A stretch of DNA of 21,130 bases from Plantago elongata (taxonomy: Eukaryota; Streptophyta; Magnoliopsida; Lamiales; Plantaginaceae). Below the pieces are notes generated by a model, which worked only from the letters and a program-made list of their open reading frames with translations, searched no databases and was not told the DNA's origin. The stretch covers positions 1 to 21,130 of the forward strand of contig JAYMSP010003093.1 in assembly GCA_036897095.1 (NCBI GenBank), given 5' to 3'. Position 1 is the stretch's first letter. Each line of letters starts with the position of its first letter. Positions 8,926-18,535 of the stretch are shown one piece after another. The position numbers and the translations under genes are program-made.

Positions 8926-10068
8926 AGACCGGGAATCATTATCTTTAGAGCTATACCATCGACCTTCCATCTAAAGATGAAATTTCCAACTCCAGCCGGT
9001 ATAGGTGTGATCGAAGGAAACAGAAGAGACGCATGGGAATGCTATACCCTCTCAGCCAAAACAATGTCCCGACCTCACAACAATGCGTACTCTAATAAAG
9101 ACATAACACCTATTCGATGAATGAAGAGGATGTGTTTCCCCATCACTACCGCTGTGGGTAGCATACAAGAATACAAGGTTCTTCCCGATCCCCTAGCTGG
9201 GTTGACTCCAAAAAAGAAGTTTTGGGGCGAAAATCGAATAGAACCGGATTGTGAGACCAAGGAAGTACAACGGGTCGTCGGGGATGCAAGCAAGGTCACT
9301 CGAATAGGAACAGGAATGACAGAAGAGTCCGAGCTTAAACTGGTCAAGTTCCTAAAAGACAACCTGGATGATTTTGCATGGGGAATCGAGGATCTAACTG
9401 GAATAGATCCAGCGGTAATGGTGCATCACCTCCATGTGGATCCAAGCATAAGGCCAATCTGACAGAAGAAAAGGGATCATGGTCTGGAGTAGGACAAGAT
9501 CATAGTCGGAGAGGTGGAGCGCTTACTCAAGGCTGGTCACATCCGCGAAGTTCATTACACGGAATGGCTCTGCAACGTGGTGCTGGTCCAAAAGTCACCA
9601 GGCAAATGGAGGATGTGCAACGACTTCACCACCCTCAATCAATTCTGTCCAAGGGATCCTTATCCTCTACCTCGAATTGACACCTAGTTGATTCAACGGC
9701 CGGATGTGCTCTGCTCAGCTTTATGGAGGCCTTCCAGAGGGTTCTACCATATCAAAATGGCGAAGGAAGACGTAATCAAGACCGCCTTTGTCACGGCCGG
9801 CAGAGTGTACTGCTTCAAGGTCATGTCGTTCGGATTATGGAACGTAGGAGCGACATACCAACGACTAGTTAATCACATGTTCAAAGAAGAGATTGGAAAA
9901 ACCATGGAAGTATATGTTGATGACATGTTAGTAAAAAGTAAGGAGGAAATTCATCATGTGACCCATTTGTCGGTTTGTTTCTCCAAACTCCGAAAATATG
10001 GTATGAAGCTTAATCCGGAGAAATGTACTTTCGGAGTCAAAGGTGGAAAGTTTCTGGGTAATTGGTAA
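8926..10068 (+). pseudogene. pol: reverse transcriptase, interrupted
   Basis: Frame 1 continues through protease-RT linker sequence (FPTPAGIGVIEGN; then 9121-9462 with DDFAWGIEDLTGIDP), broken by TGA 9118, TGA 9460 and TAG 9490. Finger and palm motifs follow: EVERLLKAGHIREVHYTEWL, VLVQKSPGKWRMCNDFTTLN and CPRDPYPLPRID. At about 9682 the frame shifts by one and returns near 9735. Motif A lies inside this shifted piece, and its catalytic aspartate codon is GAG (Glu) at 9726-9728. After the return come FYHIKMAKED, KTAFVTAGRVYCFKVMSFGL and GATYQRLVNHMF. The intact polymerase signature YVDDM is at 9913-9927, then KLNPEKCTFGVKGGKFLG. The enzyme copies element RNA into DNA. This copy cannot make a full product. 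Confidence 0.88.
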
Positions 10069-10069
10069 C

Positions 10070-10740
10070 AGAGCATGGGATAGATACGAATCTAGGCAAA
10101 ATTAAAGTTATAATGGACCTACCACAACCGGAAACTTAAATGAGGTACAAAAGTTGGTCAGAAAGGTCATCTCCCTGGGAAGATTCATATCCTGATCTGC
10201 CGAGAAGAGTCTGCCTTTCTTCAAAGCCTTGCGGAAAATGGAGAACTTCGAGTGGACCGATGCATGTGCAGAAGCCTTTGAACAGCTGAAGAAGTATCTG
10301 GTCAATCCACCATTGTTAGCCATACCTGAACCAAGTGAACCTTTGTACCTTTACCTTGATGTCTGCCCTGAGGCTGTTAGCTCGGTCATGGTCAGAATAC
10401 TCGAGGATGTACATATGCCGGTTTTTTATCTGAGAAAGGCCTTACCTTAGCCGAGAAGAATTATTCTGAGATAGAAAAATATGCTCTTTGTGTGGTTAAT
10501 GTGGCGATATGTCTCCGGCTTTATTTCATTTCGTATGAAATAATCATCCTTACGAATCAACCATTAAAACAAATACTGGGTGAGCCGGAGAAATCTGGCC
10601 GGCTAGCCAAATGAGCAATTCAGTTGGGAGATCTGAATATTGAGTACCAAGCACCAAGAGCCAAGAAGGCGCAAGTCTTGGCCGACTTCTTAGCTTCCTA
10701 CCCTCCAAGAGATACATGCAGAACCCGACAAGAAAGCCCT
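10070..10740 (+). pseudogene. pol: RT-associated RNase H domain, frameshifted
   Basis: After the stop at 10066-10068 the reading moves to frame 2: NEVQKLVRKVISLGRFIS, a TGA at 10193 where the family has Arg, then SAEKSLPFFKALRKMENFEW and EAFEQLKKYLVNPPLL. PSEPLYLYLDV, VSSVMVR and PVFYLRKAL follow up to TAG 10448. Frame 1 then resumes with LAEKNYSEIEKYALCVV, IIILTNQPLKQIL, PEKSGRLAK, a TGA at 10612-10614 in place of the usual Trp, and QLGDLNIEYQAPRAKKAQVL then ADFLA. This is the retroviral-like RNase H that normally follows gypsy RT, degenerate as in many Tat elements. Confidence 0.82.
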
Positions 10741-10896
10741 GAGTCTACTCTCCATGTGGCATGACTGTCCGAGTAGACACTTGTCTACCCAAAAGAAAGA
10801 ACTGCCTCATAGATATACGTAGCCGAGCCTTTGGAAGTTTCCGAGCTACCACCACCGCCATTAGGAATTCCTCCATTAGGGATTGTATGCGTCGGA

Positions 10897-11260
10897 GATG
10901 ATGCTTGGAAACTATATGTGGATGGATCCTCTAGCCACGGCACCGGCGGAGTCGAACTACTACTTCTTAGTCCTTAGGGAGCGGAGCTGGAGTATGCTGT
11001 GAAACTTGATTTCAGTGTTACAAATAATGAGGCAGAGTATGAAGCATTGCTACTCGGGTTAAAACTAGCCAAGTCAGTACTGGCTAAGAAAATGCATGCC
11101 TATACCGACTCTCAGTTGGTAGAAGCACAATTCTCTGGAGAATTCCAAACCAAGGGGCATACAATGATCAAATACTTAGAGATATTACGAGAGTCGGTCA
11201 AGTTCTTCCCGAAATTCACCTTGAACCGAATTTTGCGCAGCCAGTATGAGCGAGCCAATA
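10897..11260 (+). pseudogene. Additional archaeal-type RNase H (aRNH)
   Basis: Frame 1 reads WKLYVDGSSSHGTGGVELLL, a TAG at 10975-10977, then FSVTNNEAEYEALLLGLKLA, HAYTDSQLVEAQFSGEF, and QYERANTLSKLAS. These are the RVT_3 / RNase HI blocks with acidic residues in VDGSS, NNEAEYE and TDSQL. In the last block the family aspartate of 'ARADALAKLA' is asparagine (RANTLSKLA). Possession of this second RNase H downstream of the first is the diagnostic feature of Tat-lineage gypsy elements. Its job is thought to be removal of element RNA after the first RNase H lost efficiency. The stop and the Asp-to-Asn change argue against activity here. Confidence 0.88.
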
Positions 11261-11748
11261 CGTTATCAAAATTAGCCTCAGCATCAGGAACCATTGACAC
11301 AAGAACGGTGGTACTGAAGACTTCGAGACTACCTTGCATCTCTAAGGAAGCTATCAGGCATACCATACTAGTGCTGGACCAAGGAGAAGACTGGAGACAG
11401 AGCCTATTGGATTATCTAACTCGGAATATCATCCCTCTTGATAAAACCGAGGCAAGAAAATTACAATACCGAGCTACACGCTACACCATGATCGGCTCTG
11501 ACCTTTACAAACGATCGTTCAATGGGACCCTATTACGATGCCGCGGATTGAGTGAAGCAAAAACCGTGCTTGCTGAGGTACACAGAGGTTGTTGTGGGAA
11601 TCACTCTGGGGGACAATCGTTGGCTCAAAAGGTGGCAAGACAGGGATACTTTTGGCCTTCAATGGCGAAAGATTCTGCCGAGTTCTCTCGCATATGTGAT
11701 AAATGTCAGAAATATGCAAACATCCCACACAACCAAATCTACCTATGA
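11261..11748 (+). pseudogene. pol: integrase N-terminal region with HHCC zinc-binding domain
   Basis: This continues without a break in frame 1 from the second RNase H. YLTRNIIPLDKTEARKLQYR and YTMIGSDLYKRSFNGTLLRC form the usual pre-integrase linker. EVHRGCCGNHSGGQSLAQK, ARQGYFWPSMAKDSAEFSR and CDKCQKYAN then supply the two histidines and two cysteines of the zinc-binding domain. The stop at 11746-11748 follows a frameshift just before the catalytic core, which is read in a different frame from 11703 on. Confidence 0.88.
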
Positions 11749-12620
11749 TACCATCCAAGATCACTTGCCCATTCGACCAATGGGGTTTGGATATTGTCGA
11801 AAAGTTACCCGTGGGAGTGGAGCAAAAATCACATATTATTGTTGGGGTTAAATACTTTTCCAAATGGGTTAGGCGGAACCAAATGGCAAAGTGGAAGGAC
11901 AAGATGTCATCAATTTCATATGGAGAAACATCATTTGCAGGTTCGGAATACCCAGGGTTCTGGTAACAGATAATGGAGGTCAATTCTTGGGAAATTGATT
12001 AAAGGCTATGTTCAAAGAATTGAATATTGAACAAAGGTTCGGCTCGGTGTACTACCCTCAAGCCAATGGACAAACTGAAGCTACTAATAAAACCATAGTT
12101 TCTAGCCTATAGAAAGTGTTGAAATTCCGAAAGTCATGGATAGAGGAATTGCACGGATATCTCTTGGGATAGAGAACAACTGCCTGTACCTCGACTCAAG
12201 AAACTCCATTTAGCCTGGTATACGGCTCGGAGGCCGTAATCCCAATAGAAATTGAAATGGAGACCCTGAGGATCTAGGGATGCTCCCCCTCGGATAATTA
12301 CCATAGTCAGATCTATGACCTCGACATGTTGGAAACTCTCAGAAGTGATGCTCTAGCAAGAACCTTAAACTATCAATCTGTGATTGCTAGGACTTACAAT
12401 AAACATGTGCACATTAAGAGTTTTCAGGTCGGAGATCTAGTCCTCAAAAGCATAGATGGTGTCAAAAAAACCCAAGAAGTTTGACCCCAGCTGGGATGGT
12501 CCCTATAAAATCATCCGAGCCAGTGCGAATGGGAGTTACGAGCTACAAGGTTTAGATGGTTCTGAGATCCAATGAACTGGAATTCAAGGAATTTGCAGAA
12601 ATATTACGCTTGAGGAATGC
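11703..12620 (+). pseudogene. pol: integrase catalytic core and C-terminal domain, frameshifted
   Basis: Frame 3 gives KITCPFDQWGLDIVEKLP (first catalytic Asp) and HIIVGVKYFSKWV, where the usual Asp of 'VDYFTKW' is Lys. Near 11895 it passes to frame 2: DVINFIWRNIICRFGIPRVL, VTDNGGQF (second Asp, 11969), a TGA soon after, YYPQANGQTEATNKTIVSSL (Glu at 12077-12079), TAG codons, then ETPFSLVYGSEAVIPIEIEM. The DDE triad itself survives although the frame does not. The C-terminal part keeps SFQVGDLVL and then shifts again near 12460, ending around the remnant QKYYA near 12605. Integrase inserts the cDNA and makes the 5-bp staggered cut seen as CAAGT. Confidence 0.85.
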
Positions 12621-13472
12621 AAATGTACTTTTTTTATTACCGATGCATAGTAGTTGTAATATGTATTATTATCAGTTCGTGCCAATAAAAATGCAACATT
12701 TTCCGTACAAGTGTTGTTTCATTTCTACCAAGAGATTCTAGAACATAAAGCAAGATTATTACATATTTACAATACAAAATCAACTAAGCTATACTGTTGA
12801 TACCGAGCCTTGAACTCCTGTGTCCAAGCGCCTTGAAGAACCTGCACAAGAGAAAGCAAGAACAACAAGAGCTAAAGTTGAGATTTATACTGTAATTCGG
12901 AATCAGCAGCTTAGTGCATTCACCCAACCATCTAGGATGCAGCCAAAACTTAAGTGGCTAGGACCAAAGATGGTTGGAGCCGACGCACGAAGTTGGAGAC
13001 TTCGACAGAAAACCATGAGGGTCCTTCAAGGCTAATTATGATCAGGGTATACATTTTTTAACAACCAAAGTTCCAAAACCAATCGGTTGATGAGCTAAGT
13101 ACGAATATCCGAGATTTAACCTCCTCGCCACATTTAAAAGGAGGAGAATCCCGCTAAATGTGGCGAGAAAGGTCATATCCCCGACCTTGATACTTTATAT
13201 GACTCGGTTGATAAAAGAACGAAAGGAGTTTAGGAACTAGAGAGAATAAGGGATAGTGAAAATGACATTTTTGCTATCCATATTTATAGGAGGTAAAAAT
13301 GTCCAAGATCTAACCACGTGTAAAGCATCCAACGATCATAATTTGAAGAGACACAATAATTTTTCCTAAATAACTGTTCCATTTCTCCACGCGTGTGATC
13401 AGAGTATTTACCGCCCGAAATTCAAGCGACGCGAAGTGCGAATAAATACGGTAATAATTGCTCAAACGTATA
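12621..13472 (+). other. Post-pol spacer of the gypsy element, no coding gene seen
   Basis: This is an AT-rich, non-coding-looking stretch between integrase and the tandem array. It holds a perfect 13-bp hairpin (13124-13167). Short open frames (12820-13035) show no family features. In the Tat lineage this position is a long, variable 3' region. Confidence 0.6.
13124..13167. repeat. Perfect 13-bp inverted repeat (hairpin) behind pol
   Basis: CTCGCCACATTTA (13124-13136) is exactly matched by TAAATGTGGCGAG (13155-13167) across an 18-nt loop. The loop begins AAAGGAGGAG. Its GAGGAG can alternatively pair with CTCCTC (13121-13126) on the left arm, so two mutually exclusive folds are possible. Function is unknown. 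Confidence 0.85.
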
Positions 13473-14642
13473 AATCAATCGTTCTAAAACATTGATAAGG
13501 TGGTATAAACCCCCGACCCAACGACGTAAGGAGAAATCCTTGGCGATTATTCTACCTTTTTAATCAATCGTTCTAAAACATTGATAAGTCGGGATAAACC
13601 CCCGACCCAACGACGTAAGGAGAAAATCCTTAGCGATTATCCTACCTTTTTAATCAATAGTTCTCAAACATTGATAAGTCGGGATAAACCCCCGACCCAA
13701 CGACGTAAGGAGAAAATCCTTGGCGATTATTCTACCTTTTTAATCAATCGTTCTCAAACATTGATAAGTCGAGATAAACCCCGACCCAACGAGATAAGGA
13801 GAAAATCCTTGGCGATTATTCTACCTTTTGAATCAATCGTTCTCAAACATTGATAAGTTCGGATAAAACCCCGATCCAACGAAATAAGGATAAAATCCTT
13901 GGCGATTATTCTAACTTTTTAATCAATCCCATAGAAGTGGAGAAGCTAAGGGTTTCTACCTCGAATGGTAGATCGAGGAAATTGAATCATTGTGCGAATG
14001 CCATTTCCAAAAAAGGGGAGGTGCTAAAGGTTTCGACCTCGAATGGTAGATGGAGTAAATTGAACAATCGTTAGAATACCACTCCCAAAGAAGGGGATAA
14101 GCTAAGGGTTTCTACCTCGAATGGTAGATCGAGAAAATCCTTGGCGATTATTCTACCTTTTTAATAAATCGTTCTCAAACATTAAGTCGGGATAAAATCC
14201 CGACCCAATGACGTAAGGAGAAAATCCTTGGCGATTATTCCACCTTTTCAATCAATCGTTCTCAAACATTGATAAGTCGTGATAAATCCTCGACCCAACG
14301 ACGTAAGGAGAAAATCCTTGGCGATTAATCTACCTTTTTAATCAATCGTTCTCAAACATTGATAAGTCGAGATAAACCCCGACCCAACGAGATAAGGAGA
14401 AAATCCTTGGCGATTATTCTACCTTTTGAATCAATCATTCTCAAACATTGATAAGTTCGGATAAACCCCCGATCCAACGAAATAAGGATAAAATCCTTGG
14501 CGATTATTCTAACTTTTTAATCAATCTATCTCAAATACTGATAAGTCGGGATAAACCTCCGACCCAACGAAATTAGGAGAATCCTTGGCAATTATTCTTC
14601 CTTTTCGGTCAATTGTTCTTAACACATTGATAAATCGGCGTA
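13473..14642. repeat. Tandem array, ~11 copies of an 87-90 bp unit, in two blocks
   Basis: Units start with AATCAATCGTTCT at 13473, 13562, 13652, 13742 and 13831, with a stub at 13921. After a break they start at 14163, 14250, 14340, 14429, 14519 and 14607 (last ones diverged). Each unit carries ATTGATAAGTCGGGATAAAC, CCAACGACGTAAGGAGAAAA and CCTTGGCGATTATTCTACC. Typical units contain a 6-bp inverted repeat GTCGGG-ATAAACC-CCCGAC (e.g. 13588-13606). The pair of units at 13742-13930 recurs at 14340-14528 with about two differences, an offset of 598 bp. Hypervariable 3' regions of Tat/Ogre elements are a known birthplace of satellite DNA. Confidence 0.95.
13931..14131. repeat. 78-bp repeat, about 2.5 copies, embedded in the 90-bp array
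   Basis: The core GGTTTCTACCTCGAATGGTA appears at 13951, 14029 (one base changed) and 14107, exactly 78 bp apart each time. It is preceded by an AAG-GGGA-AAGCTAA motif. Both edges join 90-bp array sequence: the left edge follows AATCAATC at 13921-13928, and the right edge re-enters the 90-bp unit within AAAATCCTTGGCG at about 14134. It therefore interrupts and replaces part of that array. Confidence 0.9.
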
Positions 14643-14736
14643 TAGAAAAATTATGAGATACTGCCAAAAAGGATTTTTTCATTATACCACAGAAAATTTT
14701 ACAGATGAGCTATTACATAAGGAGACAGTTACATAA
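14643..14736. other. Short spacer between the array and the small antisense block
   Basis: AT-rich. On the minus strand this would be the 3' untranslated sequence of the antisense block at 14737-15113. No canonical AATAAA was found, only AATGAA-like variants. Confidence 0.4.
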
Positions 14737-15113
14737 TCAATCTACTTGATTAGAGCCCTGTGACTCAGCTCCCCCAGGACGAGCTTGAGCTTCTTCTTAT
14801 TGTCGGCGAATCCTTTTTTGCGTCCTTTCATCCTTTCTCATTTGAATGATCCCAGGACAAAGGGCGGGACCTCCTTCAGGGTCGAGATCAATGGGATCAT
14901 CTGCAGTTCCCTTCCCGAAATAAACAGGTGGATGTCAAATATCCACAACCGCACGACACATAATGATTGAAGTCGTCCTCCCGAGGCTCGGAATGATTGA
15001 CGGACTCCATGTACTCCTCAAAACTGAGGAGAGTCGCATTCTCCTTGTATGCGGCTCGGAGGTAATGCGCCCAGTGAGCTTTCTGCACGGATTTCCGGAC
15101 TGCAACATTCATT
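14737..15113 (-). pseudogene. Small antisense coding block (unrecognised), probably a terminal exon
   Basis: A pyrimidine-rich tract ending CCGTCTTAG (acceptor AG at 15114-15115) precedes a minus-strand frame opening MNVAVRKSVQKAHWAHYLRA, then SFEEYMESVNHSEPREDDFN. Near 14900 the sense shifts to a frame reading GTADDPIDLDPEGGP and MRKDERTQKRIRRQ, a TAA, then EEAQARPGGAESQ, ending NQVD before TGA at 14737-14739. The composition is charged and plausible for protein, but I do not recognise a family. A possible 30-nt mini-exon (15189-15218) with AG and GT borders lies just upstream. It shares strand with the larger antisense gene and may be its last exon or an independent captured fragment. Confidence 0.45.
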
Positions 15114-15678
15114 CTAAGACGGGGAAAACAATTTAAAACATAGAAGAAACAAAGTAAAAGTTACAAGAAGCATAAGAATGATGATTACCTAAAGATTCTG
15201 AAGTAAGAAACTCTGACTCTGAAAGTGATTACAAAAAATTACATCAATAAGAAATGGTTAAGTTAAGATGATTTCGGTTCAATGTATAAGCAAAAAGTGA
15301 CTCTTCGGCTTCCTCGAATATGGGCTAAGACAGTTGGGCGAAAAAAGGCAAAATTGGGCCTCCAAACCAATGAAGAATACTGTGAGCCTAACTTAGTCAA
15401 CGATATTCATAGGTCGGAACGAAATATGTCAATCAAGAAATATACTGAAGAAAGACTATCGATAGATAAAAGGATTCCGAGCAATCACCCCAACCATCCG
15501 CAAAATAGATACAAACCTAGGAAAGGCTTTAGGTGAGGGGATCGGAACAAACATGCAAAAATTACTCCCTCACATAGACAGAGGGAGATAGCCTTGTCCA
15601 AATAAAACTTTGAATTGTTCAACCTAAAAGAAAAGTACGACATTCACAAAAAATATACAGGGCCAATGCGCCCGACCT
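15114..15678. other. Non-coding stretch between the two antisense blocks
   Basis: No convincing gene on either strand. The plus-strand frame 15282-15536 has no recognised motif. On the minus strand the sequence is T-rich and intron- or UTR-like, with the mini-exon candidate noted at 15189-15218. Confidence 0.5.
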
Positions 15679-16612
15679 TCAATCAATCACGACCGTAGCT
15701 TCATCCGGATGCCCCTCGGTCTCCTGCCCAAATCCTGGAGGTAGCTCGTCCACCATCTCTTCATCCCGAGCAGAATGTGATGGACCGACTCCAAATGCCT
15801 CCTCTAGAACATAAGTCGGGACAATAGCGACTTGGTGGACGGGGATGTTATCATTATCCCTTCGCTCATATCCTACAATAGGACCTGGAAGCTCCATCCA
15901 AGCATCGTTGGCCGCTCTCCGCTCATTCTTGGGGAGAAGGCAACCGGCGTGCACCACTTGGGGGAACTAGTTGGGGAAGAAGGACACCGGCTGGACATTC
16001 ATATAATCCGGAGCAACCAAAGACCAGAACTCGTCCAGGAGCAGAGCATCACTGTCGACATCCACCGACAAAAGATCCCATTTCTCCATCACTTAGATGA
16101 TCAATTTGTGAGGGCATGGGATCTACCTCGGCAACAAGAAGTCCTGCCCACTTCAGCTTTGCAATGCAATGTTGGAAGGCCTCTTCCCTTGTCGCCGACT
16201 TCACCTGCATTCTAGTGAAGCCGAAAGCCTGGGACTTGAGGAAGTCGGCAACAACTACAAGTCGGGTGGACTTTGCCTCAAGAATCAAGGCCTCCCTCAT
16301 CCCCTGCCTAGCGTCGGCAACAACAACAATTCTTGTCTGCCGAGCAGCACACTCACCCCCAGATGCATCAAGTTGGGACTGGAGGAGCCCCACTGAAGTC
16401 TTCAGGCCAGAGATTTTCAACTGGAGTCTAGCCTCGGCTGCTTCCTTTGCTCAAGACGTGTCAGCCAAGCCTCGCTCGCCCTGTGCTAATTGGATTTCCA
16501 GCTCCTGCCTCCTGCCATGATGGTCGCTCCTAGACCGCATGTCCCTCAACTCCTCATATTGGTGCATGTTCCTTTGGGCCCGGATCATACCGCCCCGAGC
16601 TAGGATCATCAG

Positions 16613-16687
16613 CTGAGAGGAAGAACAGTTAGTCTATGAACAAAGTACTTTGAGAAAGGAAAAATTACAAGTAAAATAGAGAGCTAC
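16613..16687 (-). other. Intron of the antisense gene (75 bp)
   Basis: The minus strand reads TCGGGAG|GTAGCTCTC at the donor and TTCTTCCTCTCAG|CTGATG at the acceptor, with a T-rich interior. Joining gives QSREL then MILARGGMIRAQRNMHQYEE in one frame, so splicing keeps the coiled-coil region open. Confidence 0.65.
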
Positions 16688-17210
16688 CTCCCGAGATTGC
16701 TCGACCAGAGCCATATGATACACATCATTGGCCATCCCCATCACCTTGGCCTCCTCTTCCTTGGAAAAACCCCAAGGAGCAACCGGGTCATAAGTAACCC
16801 TCCTGTTGCGAGGGCCACGGGTTGGTTTCTCAGGCTCTTCCAGAGGCCTCTTTCCCAGGGCTCTATCGTGAGCATCCGACCCACCAGAAGACTCCACCTG
16901 TCGGGGTCGGTCGGTAGACCTAGAAAGGATACTGACGCCAGTTCCCCGACGGTTCCCTCTCTGAGTCAAGCTCTGAAGACTCCTTCGAAGGGTAGGATTC
17001 TCCCCCCACCCTTCCCCGTTCCTGGGGTATGGGGAGCAGCTCGGGTAGTCGAGCCTTGGCCGGAACCTCCGACTTGGGTCTGAATACCACCGGGCTCCAA
17101 GTGGCTGGCAATGTTGACGGGTGGATTGATGGGTAGCCTCGCCACCGACTTGTTGCCCCTTCCAGAAGCCATCGCCCAGAGTTCATCATTATCCCTCGAC
17201 ATTCAGTAAC

Positions 17211-17299
17211 CTGCAGGACCAAATAAAAAAGATAAGTCCAAGCATATCTCGGACGACAATCGACCCTACGACAATAACACCCTATCGAAGTATCCTCAC
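17211..17299 (-). other. Intron of the antisense gene (89 bp)
   Basis: The minus strand reads CTTGG|GTGAGGATACTT at the donor and TTTGGTCCTGCAG|GTTACTG at the acceptor. The inside is T-rich with a TTATCTTTTTTATTTGG tract before the acceptor. The flanking coding text (LAELIFEEVYTNNKSLG before, RDNDELWAMASGRG after) fits removal. Confidence 0.6.
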
Positions 17300-18535
17300 C
17301 CAAGGACTTATTATTTGTGTAAACCTCCTCAAAGATTAACTCAGCCAAATAAGGCATTGGTCGATTCACCAACCCATATGGAAAGAAACAATGAGATGGT
17401 TCTAATCCTCCAGATCCCTAAACCATCTCGGACGATTATTCTTCCTCTCGAGCTTCACCAACTTGGGTTGGTTGCCTTTAAACAATTTCAAAGGAACAAC
17501 CATCTCCATATTTGGACGATTGTCTCGAAAGTAGAAGTACTTGGGTCATTAGTCTAAGCCTCGAGAAAAAGCCATATCGTGTAGAAACTTGAAATGCTTC
17601 CGAGCTGAGAAGTAATAGAAGTAAGTGTTTCCCAGGCAGCAGGCAATCTTGAAGCACCGAAGGAAATTGTCTATGTTCCATTCCACACCCAGACCCTTCA
17701 TCACCACCTCCCAACATACCATCGTTGCCAACCAATTGGTAGAGACTTGAGTCGGACACAACTCCATATACCGGAGGATCATTTACAGGGAAGGATGGAT
17801 GGACAATTTCCACCGAGCTTCGACTTGAGCCACAAAAACCGACACAAAACCCTCAGGAGGATTGTATAGGGTCTGATCCTTGCTAGGAAGGCGAAGCTCG
17901 ATCTATGAAGGAATCATGAACTCGAAACTTAAATTCGCCAGATCTTCCCTGGTAAGATTCGAAGCACAAATCGGGATGATTCCATCCTCATTAAGCTCGG
18001 CATCAGGATTCAAATCCCCGATAGGAACCTCCCGGAACTCTTTCACGTTCGCGGCCCTTGCACCACGAACTTGTCCGTCCCTCGCCAATAGTACTTCGGG
18101 AAGAGCTTCGGCACTGACGTCGCCCCCAACGTCTCCAGCATCAGCATCTTCGGCCTCTGGCTCGACCATTACAGCTTGGCATTGGCGCGTAGTATCTCGA
18201 CCCCAATGTTCAACCGCTCGACCACGAGCTCATCTGGCAACTCCGTAAACCTTGGGACATTACTTACCGGGGTACGATAGGAACTCCCAAGGCTTCTGGA
18301 CCAGCCAACCGGAATTATGATGGTTCCCATGGAAATGGACCACCTGGACGTGTTCACAGCTCGGGAGGACTCAACTACCTCAGTTCCGAAATCAGAATCA
18401 CCGGACCCTATATTTGAATCCCCCGACCCATAATGTTCATATGACATACCCTCAGATTGATGTTGACTATCATCACTACGGTTGCTCATGATTCTATCAT
18501 TTGAGTTAAAAAGTGATTTAGAGAAGCCCTTTGTT

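Larger units (their letters stand above)
15679..18489 (-). pseudogene. Antisense gene of the Tat element: Transposase_28-like (gypsy-type transposon domain) plus coiled coil, spliced, degenerate
   Basis: Starts at ATG 18489 with a serine/acidic N-terminus (MSNRSDDSQHQSEGMSYEHY). It passes to MVEPEAEDADAGDVGGDVSA at 18169 by a one-base TAATG overlap, and crosses an in-frame TAG near 17903. LYNPPEGFVSVFVAQVEARW follows, then a TAA, LCPTQVSTNWLATMVCWEV, EWNIDNFLRCFKIAC and YFYYFSARKHFKFLHD, the pattern of Pfam 'putative gypsy type transposon' (Transposase_28). After an 89-bp intron (17211-17299) comes a proline/glycine-rich linker, then KRPLEEPEKPTRGPRNRR. After a 75-bp intron (16613-16687) comes a helical region (QRNMHQYEELRDM, LQLKISGLKTSVGLLQSQLD) with one TGA and one frameshift. 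LLLDEFWSLVAPDY follows and the frame ends at TAG near 15967, or continues in frame to 15679. Antisense frames at this place are known in Grande/Retand-type elements, and their role is unknown. Confidence 0.75.

Noticed and set aside
12820..13035. 71-codon plus-strand frame behind integrase
   Set aside because: Low similarity to anything I know, in a degenerate spacer, and without continuity to pol.
13581..14074. Open frames with a repeated 30-residue peptide (from the 90-bp units)
   Set aside because: A 90-bp period is a multiple of three, so any stop-free phase repeats automatically. Units of 87 and 89 bp break the frame, and there is no start context or domain.
13473..14642. CRISPR-like array of repeats
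   Set aside because: Units of about 90 bp are repeated end to end with no unique spacers, and lie within a plant retrotransposon. This is a satellite-type tandem repeat.
15282..15536. 84-codon plus-strand frame between the antisense blocks
   Set aside because: No motif recognised. Lysine/arginine-rich text is expected from the A-rich strand, and the opposite strand looks like intron or UTR.
15832..17083. Long plus-strand frames opposite the antisense gene (15832-16215, 16116-16520, 16697-17083)
   Set aside because: The minus strand carries the coiled-coil, linker and intron signals. The plus frames lack family features and are mirror frames.
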